A stretch of DNA of 64,000 bases from Perognathus longimembris pacificus. Lineage: Eukaryota; Chordata; Mammalia; Rodentia; Heteromyidae. The first letter of the stretch is position 1, and each line of letters opens with the position of its first letter. The notes beneath the pieces were generated by a model, which saw only the letters and a program-made list of their open reading frames with translations, ran no database searches and had not been told where the DNA came from. The position numbers were made by a program, and so were the translations under genes. Of this stretch, positions 54,209 through 64,000 are shown in pieces. The stretch is taken from assembly GCF_023159225.1 (NCBI RefSeq), contig NC_063164.1:72091300-72155299 (forward strand), in the 5' to 3' direction.

Positions 54209-54481
54209 TGGCCACCAAATGGCCAGGGGAAGCTGGCCAAGAGACCCAGGACCCCGCGGGGCGACGCGGAGCCAGTGACACCCTGGAGGGGCGTCAGCGG
54301 CACGCAATCTTCCCTCGGGGGAAGGAAGGGGGGACGCCTCGTCGGCTCGGAGACTGGGCGCCGCGGGTGGGTGGCGCGGGGCGGGGCGGGGGAAGCCGCG
54401 CCCGCCGGGCTGCCCAAGCGAGCTCGCTGCACGCGAGCCAGACGCTGCGCCCCAGCCCTGGGGATGCCTCCCACCGTCAGG

Positions 54482-56028
54482 GCTTCGTTTTGTCTTTCTG
54501 CTAAAAAATAAAAAAGTAATAAAGTAAAATAAAAACTCACAAGGAAAGGATGTCCTGTTTTTTTTCAGTACAATTATCACGAGGTGCAATTTGAATCCTT
54601 CTCCACCATACCTTTTGACACAAAGCATTGTTCAGAAAGCTGCTCTGCACGTAATAGGTTCTCAAATATTTACCTATGCTCTGAAGGAAAAAGAAAACCC
54701 AGCATATTTTGATTAATGTAATTTGGTAGTCAGACAAGTGGGTTACCCTTTCAGAATTTATTCTTTGAGGGGCCTGTTTTTACCCCTTAATCCGTGTTGA
54801 TTGCTTACAAGGTGCTGTGCTAGGCACACAATGTTATCCAAAAATGTAAAAATAGGATCCCTACCTCAAGAAGCTCAGGATATCTGCTATATTTGAAATT
54901 GGCTACAGAATACAAACTAAAGGCTATTAAAAGTCACTAGCTCTGTCGTTTACCACACTTCAGTGAGCTCAAGGTAGCTTGTCTTTTTCCCTATTTTATC
55001 CTAGCACCCAGAAGCGTCTAGCATATAAATGTTTGCAGAAATTACTGAAGGATGACTTATCTTTTTTTCTCAAATACAATATGGTTATATACAGTTTACT
55101 TGTTTTGATGTTTTCTTTAAACAAAATAAAGCAAAACTATGATAGGGCTAATTCATGTTGTCCTTGAAGAGTTTCTTATTCCCACATTTTTCCATAAAGC
55201 CAAGCCTTCTCCCTTGTATTTAAGGTGTTTTCTTTTTCTCTTCTCCTAAATTACTCTGTATTTCTGTCTATTAAATTCATCCTGTAATTATCTACAACTT
55301 GTCAGGGTTATTAATAATCATTGTGGCTCTTTTAAACTCTCTCCAAGATTTCTAGTTCTCAAGTTGTGCTCAGAATATGACTAGTATTGTGCAACGAAGT
55401 CCTAACTTGGTCTTCAAGATATCTGAGTGATCTTATATAGTTTATGAGCTGGTCAGAAGAACACATGTAATCCTTCCATTCTCTGAATTAAAAGTCATCA
55501 CTAACAGATTCCGGAATGGGAAATGGTACTTTCATTTAGAATCACTTTGAGCTAAGGAATTTGATGTCAGTTATAACCTGAATTAGGCCCCATGTTGTCT
55601 TATCACTCTACTTCGATATTTCTTGCATTGTGAAACCACAGCATGTGGAATAACTGGAATAACAAGTAGAGAACTGAAACTTTAAAATACAGTTCTTATC
55701 TTACCACCCAAAATTTGCCAGTATAAGAAAAGATGAAAACTATATGTAGTATTAAAGATCAATAAGTCAGAGTCCTAGCTAGAACATTCTCTCCTAACCA
55801 AATTAAACCTTTTGAAGAAGTTATTAACATCCACTAACAACAGCTATCTATTCCTAAATCTGTCTTTATCTCATCCTTTGAATTAAAAAACAGCAACACA
55901 AAAAGAACCAAAGATAGTTTGTGACTAATTTTCACTGGAATTCCAAAACTTGAAAAGAAGATGGAAGTAGCATCAGCTAATCATACTCTTTCTGGAGTCA
56001 TTTTTAGTTTGGTTTGATTTTTCATTTT
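54482..56028. other. Intergenic DNA upstream of ACVR2A; MIR/L2 scrap
   Basis: Mostly unique and SINE-free. At 54785-54875 GATTGCTTACAAGGTGCTGTGCTAGGCAC...CCTACCTCAAGAAGCTCA is an L2/MIR-type end. No exon seen. Confidence 0.5.
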
Positions 56029-56029
56029 A

Positions 56030-56135
56030 AAATGAGGTCTGGCTAAGTAGCCAAGTTATCCTCAAACTTCCGATCTTCCTACCTCAGCATCCCAAGTGGC
56101 TAGAATTAAAAGGCACAACAAATGTAGCTAGCTTT
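56030..56135 (-). mobile_element. B1 SINE monomer
   Basis: Reverse B1: AATGAGGTCTGGCTAAGTAG, CTACCTCAGCATCCCAAGTGGC. Confidence 0.65.
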
Positions 56136-56424
56136 AGAATCACTTTTGTACAAATCCAATTAGTGCAAGCTGTGCAATCTGGCTTTGGGAAGGCAAGTAA
56201 AAGAGGAGGGGGGAAAACCTGAAAGAAATTGTAGTGTACTAGAACACTTGACATTATGAAGGAAATAGCTCTAGCTAAGGTCAGTCACTCAAACCCAAGA
56301 TCTAGAGTGGTGGCTGGTTCAGTGCTAGAATTTCAATTCTAGAGACCCACCAAGAAATTCATTTGAATTATTTACATTTGGAAGAATCTTGAGAAGCCAG
56401 TTCAATCTAGTGCTTCCAAAAAAA

Positions 56425-56643
56425 ATTCTGGACCTGGGGCTTAAGCTCAGGGCTTGCACACTGTCCCTGAGCTATTTTGCTAAAGAGAGCCACAGCTCTA
56501 CCAGCTACACTTCCAGCTTTTTTGGTAATTAATTAGAGATAAAAGTCTCATGGACTTTCTTATACAAGCTAGCTTTGAACTGTGATCCTCCGATCTCAGC
56601 CTTTTGAGTAGCTAGGATTAGTGAGCCACTAGCACCCAGCTAA
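56425..56643 (-). mobile_element. B1/7SL-head + Geo SINE
   Basis: GGACCTGGGGCTTAAGCTCA (Geo end), TTTGGTAATTAATTAGAGAT linker, TTTTGAGTAGCTAGGATTAG head. Confidence 0.8.
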
Positions 56644-56645
56644 AA

Positions 56646-56983
56646 TGGCTAATTTTTAATGTTAGAAATATACATAGCCCAAAAGATACAGACATCTTAA
56701 AATTTCAACTGTGAAGTTGGTCTGGAATTAAACTGGTCTAAAATTGAAATTGCCTTTGATACTGTGCATGATCCAATATATGAGGAAATTTTCCTTAAGG
56801 CATTCTCTTGCTTTTGGAGACACCAACTGCCATGTAACATTTTTTCATGTTCAGATAATTGAAACCCTCATGTAGGATGTTAAGTTACTTCTCAATGAAG
56901 GTCTTAAAAGTCTTAATGCTGCTTCCTAGCTATTATAAAAATTTATATCAATGATCAGAAAACATGAGCATTCCTATTTTTGT
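56646..56983. other. No gene seen
   Basis: Unique AT-rich intergenic DNA. Confidence 0.5.
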
Positions 56984-56984
56984 T

Positions 56985-57212
56985 TTTGTTTTGGTGGTCC
57001 TCAGGTCCTGGGCACTTTCCCTGGGCCTCTTTTGCTCAAGGCTGGCATTCTACCACTTCAGCCACAGCACCATGGCTTTTCCTGAGTAGTTTGTTGGCAA
57101 TGAGAATCTCACAGATTTTTCTGCCCAGGCAGGCCTCAAACCATGATCTTCAGATCTCAGCCTCCTGAGTAGCTAGCCATGAACAAGTGTGAGCTATTGG
57201 TGCCAGGCTGGG
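56985..57212 (-). mobile_element. B1/7SL-head + Geo SINE
   Basis: CTCAAGGCTGGCATTCTACC Geo half, CTGAGTAGTTTGTTGGCAAT linker, CTCCTGAGTAGCTAGCCATG head. Confidence 0.8.
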
Positions 57213-57213
57213 G

Positions 57214-57335
57214 AAGGGGATTGTTTGTTTTGTTTTGTGGACAGGATCTCACACTATGTAAGATAACTTGTGATCTTCTTGTCTTTCTTTCTAATGCTGC
57301 ATTAAAATTATAGGCACACATCACCAACAAAATTT
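57214..57335 (-). mobile_element. B1-like SINE monomer
   Basis: TTTTGTGGACAGGATCTCAC and ATTAAAATTATAGGCACACA, a worn reverse B1. Confidence 0.55.
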
Positions 57336-57339
57336 TAAC

Positions 57340-58524
57340 ATATCTATGCTCTAAGGTATAACAAATGGAGAATATATTTGTAAGTAAAACAGGCATAATG
57401 ATCAACATATCTTTCATGATTACCCTCTCCTTATGTGGCCAAAATGGGAAGAAAACTACTCATATCCAAGCTCTTGTTGCTGTTTATGTCTCCTCTTCAT
57501 TGAGACAAAGAACAAGACACATTCTGAGGAGAAGGAGGATGCTAGAATGGATGACAGGAAATGCAAGGCAAAATATTTTAAGACAAACTAGAACATTTAA
57601 ACTAGCTGTGATGGAAGTAATATATCCAGCACTTGGATAAAACACTAACCCAGCTAGCTAGAAATTAAAATCTCAGCATCCAATTGATTTTTCTCTAACA
57701 CCCCAGAGGCAACATTTGACATTTTCTCCACAGTATCAGCAGCCCCTCAAAACCCAGCAAATGTGCAGGGGGAAAAAAGATGTAATTTGCAAAGGACATT
57801 TTACCATCCAGTTTCTGTTCATGACCATGGCTACTTAGTTTACCTCACCAGGTACTAAGACTCAAGCCCTCACCTGACTAATAACTAAAACTGCTGAGCC
57901 ACTAGCAGATCCCTGAACCCTCAATAGTTCCCAATTAAGGTTCTATTGACCCTTTCTCCAGCAGAGGTGTGTACAGAAGTAGAGGTAGGCGGTGAGGAGG
58001 GAGTTAGGCTGGGTAATATCTGGTATTGTTAGTGGCATTAGCTTTTAGTGTCTTGAAAATAGACCTAACCCTTGAACAGGTTAATTCTGTCCAAAAAAGC
58101 ATAGTATATTGCGTTGAGGTAAAGTGTCTTAAACCAATTCCAAATTGGAAGGATGAAAGTAATCTTTATCATTGTTCAAAGTGCAGTTTACTCAGCAAAG
58201 CTGATCTCAAACTCGTTGATAATGATATGAATGATATCAAAATGGATTACTGATGACAACTATTTAGAAACATTTTTAGAATTTTGACAATATTTTTATG
58301 TAAGTTGAAACTACTGGAATACTTAGATTTATATTTTGTTGTTGTTATTTAACTTTTGGTAATTCAGTTTTATTGCATTTCCATCCTTTTTGACAAAAGA
58401 CTAAAATATTGAATGAAGCTTTAATGTTATATTTCTGAAATATTCTATAAAAAAGATGGCATAAGAGCAGGCATTTTCATTACATTTTTTATTTTCTTTA
58501 TAATATTTATCCATTAAATCTTCT
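57340..58524. other. No established gene; one frame of uncertain status
   Basis: Intergenic. The frame at 58026-58253 (plus, 75 residues) holds a CSKC motif after NWKDESNLYH and no homopolymers. I could not assign it to any family; it could be a decayed coding fragment or chance. The frame at 57365-57640 is likewise unassigned. Confidence 0.35.
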
Positions 58525-58526
58525 CA

Positions 58527-58632
58527 GAGTCTCATAGACTTTTCTGTCCAGACTGGCTTTAAACCAAGTTCTCAGATCTCAGCCTCATGAGTAGCTAGGA
58601 TTACAAGCATGAGCCACTGGCACCCAGCTTAA
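58527..58632 (-). mobile_element. B1/7SL-type SINE head, truncated
   Basis: GTCTCATAGACTTTTCTGTC and CTCATGAGTAGCTAGGATTA, head and linker only. A younger SINE lies at its right edge. Confidence 0.7.
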
Positions 58633-58633
58633 A

Positions 58634-58847
58634 AGCATACTTTTTTTTTTTTTTTGGCCAGTCCTGGGCCTTGGACTCAGGGCCTGAGCACTGTCCCTGG
58701 CTTCTTCCCGCTCAAGGCTAGCACTCTGCCACTTGAGCCACAGCGCCGCTTCTGGCCGTTTTCTGTATATGTGGTGCTGGGGAATCGAACCTAGGGCCTC
58801 GTGTATCCGAGGCAGGCACTCTTGCCACTAGGCTATATCCCCAGCCC
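58634..58847 (-). mobile_element. IDL-Geo SINE, very young copy
   Basis: T-run, Geo half and ID head. Over about 187 bases its complement reads the same as the plus copy at 29303. Target-site duplication AAAAGCATACT on both sides. Confidence 0.95.
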
Positions 58848-59059
58848 AAAAAGCATACTCTTTTAAAGACTTCTTTCAATGGTATCTTTCCTAAATATAA
58901 TCTATGTATTTCAGAAGCATATGTCATGCAAATCAAGACAAAGTGCTATACAGAGGAATTATCTGAATGTTTTATAGCCTTGCTGAGATAAAATTACTAT
59001 ACAACTCAGGAATAATTGTTTTAAACTCCTTTTATTTATTTTTATTATTTTATTTTTTT

Positions 59060-59288
59060 TGCAGGTCCTGGGGCTTGAACTCAGGGCCTGGGCTCTGTCC
59101 TTGAGCCTCTCTGTACTTGAGGGTAGTGCTCTAGCACTTGAACCACAGCACTACTTCTGACTTTTTCTGAGTATCTTATTGAAGATAAGAGGTCTCACAG
59201 ACTTTCCTGCCCTAGCTGGCTTTGAACTGTGATCTTCAGATAGCCTCCTGAGTTGCTAGGATTATTGGCATGAACCACCAGCCCCAGT
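59060..59288 (-). mobile_element. B1/7SL-head + Geo SINE
   Basis: GGTCCTGGGGCTTGAACTCA, Geo half, ATCTTATTGAAGATAAGAGG linker, and head ending GAACCACCAGCCCC. Confidence 0.85.
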
Positions 59289-59289
59289 T

Positions 59290-59733
59290 TAAATCTTTTT
59301 AAAGACTTGTGAATAAGAGAAAAGGAAGATGTATTTGTTGCTATTCTGTGTAAAGTTGTATTTCTATATTTTAGTTATAGAAATAGAATATGTGTATATA
59401 TAATAATTTATTTTCTTATAGGAAGAAGATTCCCTCCTTCCCCCCCCCAGTTCCTTGGACCCTCTCTCTCTCCCTCTTCCTCTTCTTCTCTTTCTCTTTA
59501 AATTTTTGTCTTTTAGGCTAAGTATGTACTGGATTTTCCCACTTGTTTAAGAAGGCAATTAAATAAAACCCTTAACTGTACTTTATTGTGCATTTTAACT
59601 TAAATCTGAAAATTTTCTACCAAAGCAGTTCTGAGGCTTGAGGGGAAATTGAATTGTAAGAGTGCTTACAGTTACTTTAGCCAAAATATATTGTATGCAT
59701 TTCTTTATATTCAAAACAAGTTATTACTAACTA
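59290..59733. other. No gene; CT-rich tract
   Basis: Unique DNA with a pyrimidine-rich stretch at 59434-59503 (CCTCTCTCTCTCCCTCTTCC). Confidence 0.55.
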
Positions 59734-59734
59734 C

Positions 59735-59895
59735 TCTTGTGAGTAAGTGATCATTTTATCCCATTTTTCAGGTGAACAAATTCAAAGGTTAAGTGGCTTG
59801 CCTAGGGGCACAGCAAAAGCAGTAGCAGAAGTAGGATTATAACTCCAAACTACTGAGTCAAAGCTTAGCCCAATGAGCCATGGTGTTTCTCAAGT
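59735..59895 (+). mobile_element. MIR SINE
   Basis: TCCCATTTTTCAGGTGAACAAATTC, GTTAAGTGGCTTGCCTAGGGGCACAGC and TAGGATTATAACTCCAAAC match MIR in order; one of the best-preserved ancient copies here. Confidence 0.8.
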
Positions 59896-59896
59896 A

Positions 59897-60557
59897 GTAA
59901 GCATATTAATTGTCCCTACAAGCAGGAAACCAAGGTCTAAATGGAGCATGTCACATCCAGAAGACCCATGCAACACAGGAAAGAGACCTACTTCTTTGAG
60001 AGAGAATGTGTGTTAACACACAAAATTACTAAACTCGGTTTTTTATTAAAGAAGAAATACATGTTATAAGTTCAAAAAGTATGACACAATATGTGTTACA
60101 AAAGATACTACTGAAATTTTCCTGTCCTAAACCTATGAGGATGCTTTGGTTTTGTTTTTCAGTGCTAATATAAAACCCAGGATACACAGAATAGTGTTTT
60201 GCTATATGAGATAAACAAATAGATAATCCAGAAATTCATTTACCCTTTGCTATCTAGACTAATCATAGCAAAATAGCAATTGAACAACTATAATCAATAC
60301 TTGAATAAAATCTCTCTTGACTCATCTCTCATTTCAAATTCTCTCAGGAATATAGTCTTTATTACTCAATTTTAACTCTATCCTTTTAAAGTCACAAATA
60401 GAAAGACTATATTGAGAGTAGAGATTAAAGAAAATTGCAAATTAAATATAAATTATTTCTAACTATGATAGAATAGGTTATATTACATTAGCTTTTCTAC
60501 TAAGAACAACAGTTTAAAAATAATACACTTAACTGTTTGAAGCCACTAAAGAAAAGC
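59897..60557. other. No gene seen
   Basis: Unique AT-rich intergenic DNA. Confidence 0.5.
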
Positions 60558-60559
60558 CA

Positions 60560-60776
60560 GGGGCTGGGAATATAACCTATTGGTGGAGTGCTTGCCTCAC
60601 ATACATGAAGCCCTGGGTTCAATTCCCTAGCATCACATATATAAAAAAGGACAGAAGTGGCACTGTGGTTTAAGAGCTAGAGTGCTAGCCTTGAGCAAAA
60701 AGAAGCCAGGGACAGTGCTCAATGCTCAAGCCCTGAGTCTCAAGCCCCAGGACTGGCAAAAAAAAAAAAAAAAAGC
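60560..60776 (+). mobile_element. IDL-Geo SINE
   Basis: GGGGCTGGGAATATAACCTA head, Geo half with a small duplication (AGTGCTCAATGCTCAAGC), A tail. Flanking repeat CTAAAGAA, imperfect beyond. Confidence 0.88.
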
Positions 60777-61019
60777 TAAAGAACCCAGTACTGAAGGGAC
60801 AAAGATTTAGAACAGAAATTTAATTTACTGATATCCGTATTTACCTGTTTTTTATTTTTGTTTGTTGATTCATGTTGTTGGGTAATAGTGGATAAGAACT
60901 AAGTGGCATTCTGAGCTTATGGTTCTTTCACTGGATTAGAAAGAGAGATATCAGAGAGTTTGGTGTTGGCACTTGCGAAGCATGCACTTGAGCCATGCCT
61001 CCAGCCTTTTTTGTCTTTG

Positions 61020-61310
61020 TTCCTTTTCTTTCCTTTCCTTTTCTTTTTCTTTTCTGTGCTAGTCCTGGGGCTTGAACTCAGGGCCTGAGCACTGTCTCTG
61101 AGCTTTTTTGCTCAAGGATAGCTCCCAACCACTTGAGCTACAGCTCTGCTTCCAGTTTATTTAATCTAATTTACTTAGTTTTGGTAGTTAATTGGAGATA
61201 AGAGTTATGAACTTTCTTACCCAGGCTAGCTTCAAGTTGTGATTCTCAGATCTCAGCCTCTTGAGTAGCTAAGATTACATGCATGAGCCACTAACTAGCC
61301 CCTGGCTACC
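61020..61310 (-). mobile_element. B1/7SL-head + Geo SINE with TTTCC tail
   Basis: TTCCTTTTCTTTCCTTTCC tail, CTAGTCCTGGGGCTTGAACT, Geo half, TTGGTAGTTAATTGGAGATA linker, CTCTTGAGTAGCTAAGATTA head. Confidence 0.85.
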
Positions 61311-61311
61311 T

Positions 61312-61528
61312 TTGTTAATTTTCATGTAAGCTTTTAGCCCAGATTAGCATGTACCACAGTCTGCCTAGTTTCCTTCATTGCTGTGGTGACAGGAGTGTGC
61401 TATTGTACAGCTTTTTATATGTTGAGATGTGATCTAGTGAACTTTTTGTTTGTTTGGCTTCAAACTATAATCTTGATCTCAGTCTCCTGAGTAGCTACAA
61501 TAACAGATATGAGCTACTATTCTCAGCT
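61312..61528 (-). mobile_element. B1-like dimeric SINE, old
   Basis: Two reverse B1-like units: CATTGCTGTGGTGACAGGAG and CAGTCTCCTGAGTAGCTACA. Confidence 0.55.
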
Positions 61529-61529
61529 G

Positions 61530-62250
61530 AAATGTTGGCTGTTGAGGCTTCTAAAGTAATCAGACCTTAGGAACTAAAATCCAAGAGCTGAGAAAAGGAC
61601 AGAGAAGTGAGCCCCAAATTCTGTTCAAGTTCTCCTCACGGCATGGGCTGATTTCTTCACAACAATGGTCAAGTGCAGAGAAATTGAACAAATGAGTGGG
61701 TTTGGTGAAGAGCAGAGCTAAGATTTTGACAGTCTTGGAGAGTTGGGGAAACACAGGTAGAAATTTGGGCCCATTGAAGAACAGCCCACATTAAGTATGT
61801 CAGGATTTCTGTTGAGAACCTAAAAGGTTATCTCTTTGAAAGCAAAGGTAAAGCTTTAGGATTTATAACAAATTACAAGTTGATGAGCCTATAAAAGTGT
61901 GAAACCCCAGCACTAACTGGAATAATACAACAACAATTCCATACATTATATTACTCCAAGAGCAAGTTAAATCTTCCCTTAAAGATATCTACATGTAGTT
62001 TTTGAAATTTTTATAATGTTCAGCTTTCAATTAAATAATTACTAAGCATTAAAAAAATAGAACAAGTAGAAATGTTAGAACCTGAAATTATGAAAACTAA
62101 AAGGAAGTAAAAGATAGGATATAAATTAGGCGTGACAACGAAAAAATAATTAATTAAAAGTGGGGATTTGCAAAAAGTTTTCAAATTTTAGCATGCAGAC
62201 TAAAAGGAATTGAAAACATAGAAAGCAGTATAAGAACATAAAAGAATCAA
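61530..62250. other. No gene seen
   Basis: Unique intergenic DNA. Confidence 0.5.
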
Positions 62251-62251
62251 A

Positions 62252-62490
62252 AGAGCCAGATGCTAGTGGCTCACATCTGTAATCTCAGCTATTCAGGAGG
62301 CTGATTCCGGAGTATCATCATCTGAAACCAATCTGGGCAGCAAAGCCCAAGAGACTTTTATCTCTAATTAACTACCAAAAAGTGAAAGTGTGGCTTAAGT
62401 GGTAGAGCACTAGCCTTGAGCCAAAAAGCTCAGAGACATTGCCCATGCCCTGAGTTCAAGCCCCAGGATCAGAAAAACAACAACAAAAAA
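62252..62490 (+). mobile_element. B1/7SL-head + Geo SINE
   Basis: AGATGCTAGTGGCTCACATC head, TTTATCTCTAATTAACTACC linker, GTGGCTTAAGTGGTAGAGCA Geo half, CAACAACAAAAAA tail. Confidence 0.85.
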
Positions 62491-62563
62491 GGAATCAAAG
62501 GAAAGTAAAAGTGAAGAGTTTAAAAGATATACCTGTAATTGGAGTCCTAAAATGATATACCAT

Positions 62564-62780
62564 GGGCTGGGAATTTGACCTAGTGGCAAGAGTGCTTGCC
62601 TGGTATACATGAGGTGCTGGGTTCAATTCCCCAGCACCACATATACAGAAAATGGCCAGAAGTGGCGCTATGGCTCAAGGGGCAGAGTGCTAGCCTTGAG
62701 CAAAAAGAAGCCAGGGACAGTGCTCAGGCCCTGAGTCCAAGCCCCAGGAATGGCCAAAAAAAAAAAAAAAAAAAAAAAAG
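62564..62780 (+). mobile_element. IDL-Geo SINE, young-looking
   Basis: GGGCTGGGAATTTGACCTAG head, full Geo half and pure A tail. Target-site duplication GATATACCATG on both sides. Confidence 0.93.
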
Positions 62781-62825
62781 ATATACCATGAACTAAACAA
62801 AAGTAACATTCAGAAAATTACTGAT

Positions 62826-63020
62826 GGGCCTGGGAATGTGCCTTAGCCATAGAATGCTTACCTAGCATGCATGAAGCCTGGGGGTTCTATTCTTCAGTAC
62901 CACATGAGCAGAAAAAGCTGGAAGTGGCACTGTTGCTCAAGTGGTAGAGTGTTAGCCTTGAGCAAAAGAAGTCAAAGACAGTGCCCAGGCCCTGAGTTCA
63001 ATCCCCAGTACTTGCCAAAA
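62826..63020 (+). mobile_element. IDL-Geo SINE
   Basis: GGGCCTGGGAATGTGCCTTAG head, Geo half with TTGCTCAAGTGGTAGAGTGT and GAGTTCAATCCCC; the tail is nearly lost. Confidence 0.85.
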
Positions 63021-63021
63021 A

Positions 63022-63750
63022 GTTAATGTATTACTGGTAACTAATTTCACAAAAATGGATAAAAGCAACTCATGAATTAAAAAAGTCCTACAAACTACAT
63101 AGTTTAAATAAAAAAATTATACCCAGATAATTATACTCAAGCATATGTGAAACAATGATAAAAATATTGAAAGTAGAGAAAAATACACATTGCTTTCAAA
63201 AGTATAGAAATGAAAGTAAATGTTGACTTTCCAGTAGAAAGTCTCAGACCTTCCCAAGGGACATGGGATGGAATGACGTGCACTCAGCTTGTGGCCCCAC
63301 TGATAAACTTCCCTCTGCCTTAAAATCCAGAAGTCATTGGAACTATTTCTCTTTCTCTCTTTTTAATGGCCATGGTGTTTATTTTTCAAGCATTTTTTAT
63401 CTCTAAGTAGTTGTACAAAGGAGTTGCCATTCAACAAAGCATTTTATGAATATAATATTTTTCTTTATGGTTCTGGAAGAATGCAGCTGTTTCAAAATTT
63501 CTATATTCATGAAAAAAATCCATCTAAAAGGAATAATAATTAAATTCATTTTCAAGGAAACAGAAGCAGAGAGAATTTACTACTAGCCAACTTAGACTAG
63601 AATCTAAGGGACTTTTTTTTTCTATGTTTAAATATAGAACTGCAGGGGAAAACTAAGAACACTGGAAGGACAAATATCTGTGCCATATTTTAGGGTTTTA
63701 AAATACATGTAGGACTAAAATATATTGCAATAATCAGACACAAAGTAAAA
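63022..63750. other. No gene seen
   Basis: Unique AT-rich intergenic DNA. Confidence 0.5.
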
Positions 63751-63754
63751 AGAG

Positions 63755-64000
63755 AGTATCTTAGTTTAAGCTACTATAGTAAAAGAACATAGATTGAGTG
63801 GCTTAACGAAACAAATTACTTCTCAACAGTTCTGGAGGTTAAAAACTCTAAGACAAAGGTGCCAGCAAATTCAATTCCTGGTGAGGATGTCTTTCCAGGT
63901 TGGAGATAATTACCTTTTTGCTTTGTCTTCACATGGTAGACAGCAAAAGGTAGAATCAGAGTCTTTTTCCGCTTTTTTTTTCTTTTCATAGATAGTAAAC
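63755..64000 (-). mobile_element. MaLR/MLT-type LTR remnant, runs off the right edge
   Basis: CTTAGTTTAAGCTACTATAG, GAGTGGCTTAACGAAACAAATTAC, AACAGTTCTGGAGGTTAAAAAC and CTTCACATGGTAGACAGC match a common mammalian LTR-type repeat read in reverse. Family assignment is from memory. Confidence 0.5.

Larger units (their letters stand above)
52905..54480. promoter_or_regulatory. ACVR2A: CpG island spanning ACVR2A promoter, leader and exon 1
   Basis: This is the only long GC- and CpG-dense stretch in the window, in strongly AT-rich surroundings. An AT-rich gap (about 53160-53430) splits it. The left lobe holds exon 1 and the start of intron 1, and the right lobe (53430-54480) holds the upper leader and promoter. 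Such islands mark housekeeping or developmental promoters in mammals and often fire in both directions. Several long frames cross it on both strands; they are Ala/Arg/Pro-rich products of GC bias, not genes. Confidence 0.85.

Noticed and set aside
54026..54628. Several 110-175 residue frames on both strands at the right of the CpG island
   Set aside because: Mutually overlapping in many frames, low-complexity, no recognisable domain; typical of high-GC DNA with few stops.
1..64000. CRISPR arrays, operons, phage or bacterial systems
   Set aside because: The recurring units are dispersed SINEs on both strands with A tails and target-site duplications, not regularly spaced repeats. All features are mammalian.

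Overview
This window is nuclear DNA from a rodent, most probably of the superfamily Geomyoidea (kangaroo rats, pocket mice, pocket gophers). The evidence is the dominant repeat: a two-part SINE with a tRNA-Ala/ID-like left half and a characteristic right half ending in a Geo-type unit. As I remember the literature, this IDL-Geo SINE is restricted to Geomyoidea. Other mammalian marks are B1/7SL-like SINEs, LINE-1 with rodent-type 3' ends, and ancient MER20, MER5, MIR, L2 and Tigger remnants. There is one isolated CpG island, and the background is AT-rich and non-coding. There are no operons, and almost every ATG-to-stop reading frame here is chance or lies in a repeat.

The one real gene is ACVR2A (activin receptor type-2A), on the minus strand. 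Its first coding exon is at 53119-53065. It encodes the signal peptide MGAAAKLAFAVFLISCSS, followed by one base of a split Gly codon and a splice donor (CAG|GTAGGT). The sequence matches the known mammalian ACVR2A N-terminus residue for residue. Everything from 53064 down to position 1 is then intron 1. I did not recognise exon 2, which lies beyond the left edge or was missed. A CpG island at about 52905-54480 covers exon 1, the 5' UTR and the promoter. The 5' leader (minus strand, upstream of 53119) contains two small upstream ATGs and long homopolymer tracts. An ETS site beside a GC box at 53776-53796 marks the likely core promoter. The region 54480-64000 is upstream intergenic DNA.

Intron 1 (1-53064) is a layered repeat landscape. 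The oldest layer is MIR, L2, MER5A, MER20, a MER58-like hAT element, a Tigger element and MaLR-type LTR remnants. Next come decayed LINE-1 pieces (about 1920-2360, 7066-8420, 13655-14870, 19420-20020 and 24240-25930). On top are many SINEs of two main builds that share the same right half: an ID-like head + Geo, and a B1/7SL-like head + Geo. Two IDL-Geo copies, at 29303 and 58634, read as identical over the whole body and have target-site duplications, so the family was recently active. Two dead RNA/retrogene copies are recognisable: a processed SKA2 pseudogene (16695-17015, plus strand) and a U6 snRNA pseudogene (21046-21132, minus strand). Simple repeats include GGGGA, AAAG, CA, a 220-bp purine tract, a GC/CA Z-DNA-type tract and GGC in the CpG island.

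I found no sign of a novel multi-gene system. The most notable items are the ACVR2A leader (upstream ORFs and a 29-base homopolymer), the tRNA-like boxes inside the Geo half of the SINEs, the near-identical young SINE copies, and an apparent flip in orientation of B1/7SL-headed SINEs on the two sides of the promoter. Coordinates of degraded repeats are approximate, because they were read by eye without alignment.
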